The notes below the pieces were generated by a model that was not told the origin of the DNA, searched no databases, and saw only the letters and a program-made list of their open reading frames with translations. A stretch of 64,000 nt of DNA from Bolinopsis microptera (Eukaryota > Ctenophora > Tentaculata > Lobata > Bolinopsidae), in the NCBI RefSeq assembly GCF_026151205.1, contig NC_087080.1, forward strand, positions 13,401,337 to 13,465,336, written 5' to 3'. Made by a program: the position numbers and the translations under genes. The number at the start of each line of letters is the position of its first letter. The stretch's first letter is position 1. Below, in pieces: positions 59,942 through 64,000 of the stretch.

Positions 59942-61337
59942 TACAGCAGGTTTTTAGTAGTCTCTGTGTTAATTGTAGTCTGTGTGAGCTTTTAGAACTT
60001 TCTCCATATACTGTAACAGTAAAGATTAGTAGGTATTTAAAACTAAAATAGATTATGAAAACTAAAAGACTACTAAACTTCCATTCACAGGATAGCCAGT
60101 TAGGAAAACAAATTTAGGAAAACAAATTTAAATTTTGGTATTTATTAATAACAATCAAAACATATCATATCATAAAAATAAAGCCACGCGTTGGTTGACT
60201 GCCTCAGTAAGGTGAATAATTTAAGCTTGAAGGTGCCCTGCGCATTTACAGAACCTTATGCGGCAATCACATATTCATGAGGACCTGTGAGCGCCAAAAT
60301 TAATTTAAAGTTTCTAAAAATCATACATCACTACGAGTTACTCATGCTTTTGGATTATTAGAGTGCGGATTGTCAGGTATTTCATTCATTCATACTTAAT
60401 CGGTTTAAAGCTGTATATTTAGAACTCACTATTGTTTAAACTACGAAAGCAGAACGTAGATAATGGACAATATACCAACGACAATACCAAGGACCCGAGT
60501 GCCGCATTGACTTTTCCGGATCCGTTTTTACCGAAGGCTTATCCACCAGTTACTCATGCTGCATGTATAGTCTGATAATATTTTGTCTTACCTCTAGCAA
60601 GCATTCTGTAAATTGAAGTGTCGTATTTATTATAGAAGAGCCAGCCAACCTCCGCATTATAATCTTTTGTGTGCCAAGTTCGTTTATAAAATCTAATCAT
60701 ATAATAAGATTGATCCAATAGTCTAAGATGAACGGTATATCATAGCTCATCGTTATTAAAATCCGAATGGATGAATTAATCAAGTAATGTTCCCTTTCAA
60801 CACAACTAAACAACAAACAAATGCTTGCTCACCAGTGGTGACGCAATCGTAGGGGCATGTAGTTGGTTCAGATAACTCTCACCCCGACGACGGCGTCGAG
60901 AAATTATCAAATTATGCATTTGCGCCATACTGGACACATTTTATATTTAATATTTTGTGGTTTGTAGAAATTAGTGTCATCTAAAGTATAGCTTAACTGG
61001 CGAGCAAGCATCGTCCCACTCGGCGGGGACGAAAATACCGAGTCCAATCACAGAAAGTTAACCAAAAGATAAAAACAAGAGCTCGGATATCAACAAAAAT
61101 CACATGCTCCAGACGACGGGGGAAGAGAGGAAAGGAAGTAAGCTGCTGGGCTCAACAAATTTTGATAATTGTAAACAAATTTGTTCTTGTGCCCTATAAT
61201 AATTTGGTATTGAGGTATGACCCTGTACTGTGCGTGATAGTGAGAATGAAAGTGAATGTGAATCTATAATGCGAACGAAATGAGTTGTGGCCAGACGATT
61301 CTTCAATTTCAAAATAATAAAGTCAAAGGACTCTGTT
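59942..61337. other. Upstream/intergenic region, no gene seen
   Basis: It contains the expected promoter of the minus-strand gene starting at 59941; no clear TATA box was picked out. No supported exon. Confidence 0.4.
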
Positions 61338-62252
61338 TTAAAATACAAGCTCATTCTTATCAAAGTTTAATTCTGTCCATTCTAATTCTTCGTACCTTGA
61401 CTGTATCTTGAGTAGCTCACTCTTCAGTGTTACTTTAACTAAGTTCGTTGACTTAGTAAAGCTTATCAAACTGTCAATTTTTCGACAGTCGTTCCACATT
61501 TTTGTTGATTGATAAATGAAAGAGGAGGATGGGTTTGGGGTGATGAACTGGTCTGAACGTCTTTGTGATGGTGATCTGTGGAGTAAAGATAGGAGTGAGA
61601 TTGGAGATTCTAATCTGACAATTTTGAACAGTTCTAATAGACATGTGTATTTGTACAGGTTGTGGACGGTAAGAAGGCCGTTCTTGTTAAACAACGGCTT
61701 TGTATGCTCTTTTTCAAAGAATTCCCTTCCTAGGATTTGTTCATCTATACAACGTGTTCTGGCACATGTTCTAAATTTATCTAGATATGCTTCAAGGTCA
61801 CCAAATAGTATTCTGATACATTTTTTCTGAGTGATGAAGATAGGTTGAAGCATATTATTACTCGACCCACCCCATACCGATATTCCAAATCTTAGGTGTG
61901 ACTCAAATAACGTGTGGTACAATTCTTTATGGTGTTTTTTCGGGATAACGTGTCGTATTCTACTGAGTCTTCCGATCTCACACCTAAGTTTCGAGTTGAG
62001 GGCTCTTATTTGAACATCCCATTTTAGCTTTTCGTCAATAATAACACCTAAAAACTTGGTCTCTTTAACTTGCTTTATTACCGTATTATTCAGAGTTAGT
62101 ATATATTCTGATTCGTTATCTGCCTCATTATCAGTAGCTGTACGTGACGGATTGAAGTGAATGTAGCAGTTACCTGGCAACATTCGCTCATGATGCTTCT
62201 CCAAGCTTACACAAGTGTAAGAGAGGAGTAAGATAGTCATGCATTTCGGCAC
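61338..62252 (-). mobile_element. LINE reverse-transcriptase C-terminal fragment
   Basis: Open frame of 304 residues with the post-catalytic signature VKETKFLGVIIDEKLKWD and LYHTLFESHLRFGISVWGGS, then a conserved tail (MWNDCRKIDS..SFTKSTNLVKVTLKS). The catalytic box and endonuclease are missing, so this is a 5'-truncated copy. Confidence 0.82.
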
Positions 62253-62374
62253 GAGGAGTCCATCACAACTTGAAAAACAACAATATACAAATCAATTGAT
62301 AAGTTGAATTAAACAGTAACCATTTTAACAAGAAATGTGGCCGCTTTTCTTTTGTGGATGGCCGCTCAATTTCC

Positions 62375-62915
62375 CGATCCGTGATGGCGTATTTTATCAT
62401 ATTCCATACCACACCAGTCTTTACTGTTTATAAGCGTGCAGATATGGCGGAGTGATAGACCGAGCGCCGCCCAGTTAATATAATTCCATATTGAATTTGA
62501 AAATCATGTATATTTCTATGTAACCATATGTTTATTGTTTATGCAACCTGACACGGATCTGTGCAAAATAGTAATACTGTAACTAACTCAAAATAATAAT
62601 AACATGTTATCAATTAGTCCCTAGCGGGATGCGTACCTGTTGAAATTAACAATTTACTTGAACATCAGCACTGTGCGCCAACAATTGTTTAATTCAGATT
62701 ATCGCGCGAAATAACTTTGCGCAGGCAGAAACGTGGGCAATAACTGAGGGCGAGGGCACGTACGCTCGCTCGCAGGCACGCACGCACGGTCGCAAAGCTA
62801 CCATATACAAAAAAACCTCGTTCGCTAACCCTTGTCCTTGACTTTTTTGTGCCCTCGGCACTTTGAGTCATGGATCGGGAAAAAATTGAGTAGAAATTAT
62901 TATTTCTACTCAATG
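62375..62915. mobile_element. Possible MITE with imperfect inverted ends
   Basis: CTCAATTTCCCGATCCGTGA near 62375 and its near-inverse (TCATGGATCGGGAAAAAATT) near 62869. No target duplication was found and no protein is encoded. Confidence 0.35.
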
Positions 62916-63626
62916 TACAGGCTCTTAATTTAAGTCTTAATCAGCTATTTTTAAAGCACTACCACTTTCCAAACCTCTTTTCCTTCCAAGAGCAACGACC
63001 GTTGTTCTCAATAAAAGAAATTTTCCTCTTTTCCTGATTAATAAATGTCATCACCTCACTATATCTTTAACCAAACTTGATCCTAGACAGTTGGACAGCT
63101 AACTTGTAACTAAAAAAAATACCTTCTACATACATGCGTTCGTTATTCATTATAACATTGATAATTTTTCGTGTTTCAAGTAAATTGATGTTTCTGCTTC
63201 GAAGCTCTAAAAACTACATTAAGTTTGCAGAGTTGCTTTGGTTGCAGCACTGCTCTACTCGGATCGTACTCTTAGATACACTCAAGGCCTGATCAAATTG
63301 TTATGTATGTAATGACCAGTTTAAATAGTGATTTGGCCTTTTAGTGTTTATAATTTTACTTGCACTTGTTAAAGCAATTACGCGCAGTTCATCCAAGAAT
63401 TTTCGTTGCAATAAAATTATTTAATTTGCCATTGTTTCATTTAGCTTGCTAGTCTATTGAGTATTAATCGCTATTTTGAAGAAATTTAGACGAGTAACAA
63501 TATTCGTCAAATTTAAATTCAGCCTTCACTTAACCATGTGCTTTCGAGCCGCTGCGGGCGCGCAGTACTGCAAGCGCAAAGGCGCTGTATAGAGCAGCAG
63601 TGAGCAGCAGTGAGCAGCAGTGAACA
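62916..63626. other. Intergenic DNA with dispersed repeat pieces
   Basis: About 63478-63600 resembles the repeats at 7963 and 9285-9395 (GAAGAAATTTAGACGAGT; TTAACCATGTGCTTTCG). 63595-63635 is an AGCAGTG short tandem repeat. No gene. Confidence 0.45.
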
Positions 63627-63635
63627 GCAGTAAGC

Positions 63636-63980
63636 GGCTCTTACTAAATCGCTCGCCCAAAAATTTCACGTGACTTTGGTTTTTTTGGTTTTGCAGCCGT
63701 ACAAAACGGTTTTACATAAACCCTAATCCCAACCCTAACCCTAACCATAACCCCGAAGCTATCCATAATCTTAACCACAACCCTAACCCTAACCCGAGCC
63801 CTAAATAATCGAATTCACGGTTATTTGCCCATAACTCTCCAGGGAAGCATTTTAACCCTACGTCATGGGGGTGATTCGGAATCAGCGTCCAAAAATACAC
63901 CGATCTAGATCATTGTCATGCCTAAAGGACCTTTTCACAAGAATTTTCTTAAAATTTGGGCGATTGATATAGTAGGAGCG
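63636..63980 (+). mobile_element. MITE copy 3, 345 bp, with 9-bp target duplication
   Basis: Flanked by GCAGTAAGC at 63627-63635 and 63981-63989. The ends GGCTCTTACTAAATCGCTCG and (inverse) CGCTCCTAC are as in copy 2. It contains CCCTAACCCTAACC blocks and lacks about 35 bp (the second CACGTGA region) present in copy 2. Confidence 0.85.
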
Positions 63981-64000
63981 GCAGTAAGCAGCAGTGAGCA

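Noticed and set aside
62237-62254. TTCGGCACGAGG, which matches a common cDNA-library adaptor
   Set aside because: A 12-base match could be chance in 64 kb, and it lies at a LINE edge with no cloning-vector sequence next to it. Worth a glance only if contamination is suspected.

Overview
The window looks like nuclear DNA of an invertebrate animal. It is AT-rich, with many short exons separated by GT-AG introns, CCP, ankyrin and PAN-like extracellular or scaffold domains, LINE and Penelope retroelements, and several families of small inverted-repeat DNA transposons. I cannot name the phylum. All gene models below were spliced by hand from splice sites and codon phase, with no transcript or database support.

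Layout. At 328-2227 (minus) lies the 5' part of an ankyrin-repeat protein with SUMO-interaction-like motifs; it runs off the left edge. 2.4-10.3 kb is a graveyard of mobile DNA: a LINE, a Penelope element with a GIY-YIG domain split by a 1,924-bp TIR transposon (4-bp target duplication), and GC-rich dispersed repeats. 10.6-16.4 kb (minus) is a ten-exon sushi/CCP protein with signal peptide and GPI-type C-terminus; its last intron carries nested elements. Divergently from it, 17.6-25.1 kb (plus) is an 18-exon gene for a protein of about 1,163 residues built from many short beta-hairpin-like repeats. I do not recognise it, and one exon has a one-base frame break. Convergent to it, 25.4-29.0 kb (minus) encodes formiminotransferase-cyclodeaminase, 11 exons, whose formiminotransferase catalytic histidine appears lost.

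33.5-59.9 kb is best explained by one minus-strand gene for a type I membrane protein resembling the LolA-like/DUF7959 invertebrate family. Its 5' exons lie at 57.99-59.94 kb and its 3' exons at 33.5-39.6 kb, with matching phase. Its introns hold an intronless NOX/ferric-reductase-like gene (34.3-37.0, plus), a small secreted PAN-like gene (45.9-49.0, plus), an intronless membrane carboxylesterase-like gene (53.6-55.4, minus), a LINE ORF1, a very long (CA)n tract and several inverted or tandem repeats. The right end (60-64 kb) holds a LINE fragment and a third copy of a MITE with 9-bp target duplications.

No pathway links these neighbours. The strongest leads are the hairpin-repeat protein, the degenerate FT domain, the nested-gene locus and the periodic transposon interior.
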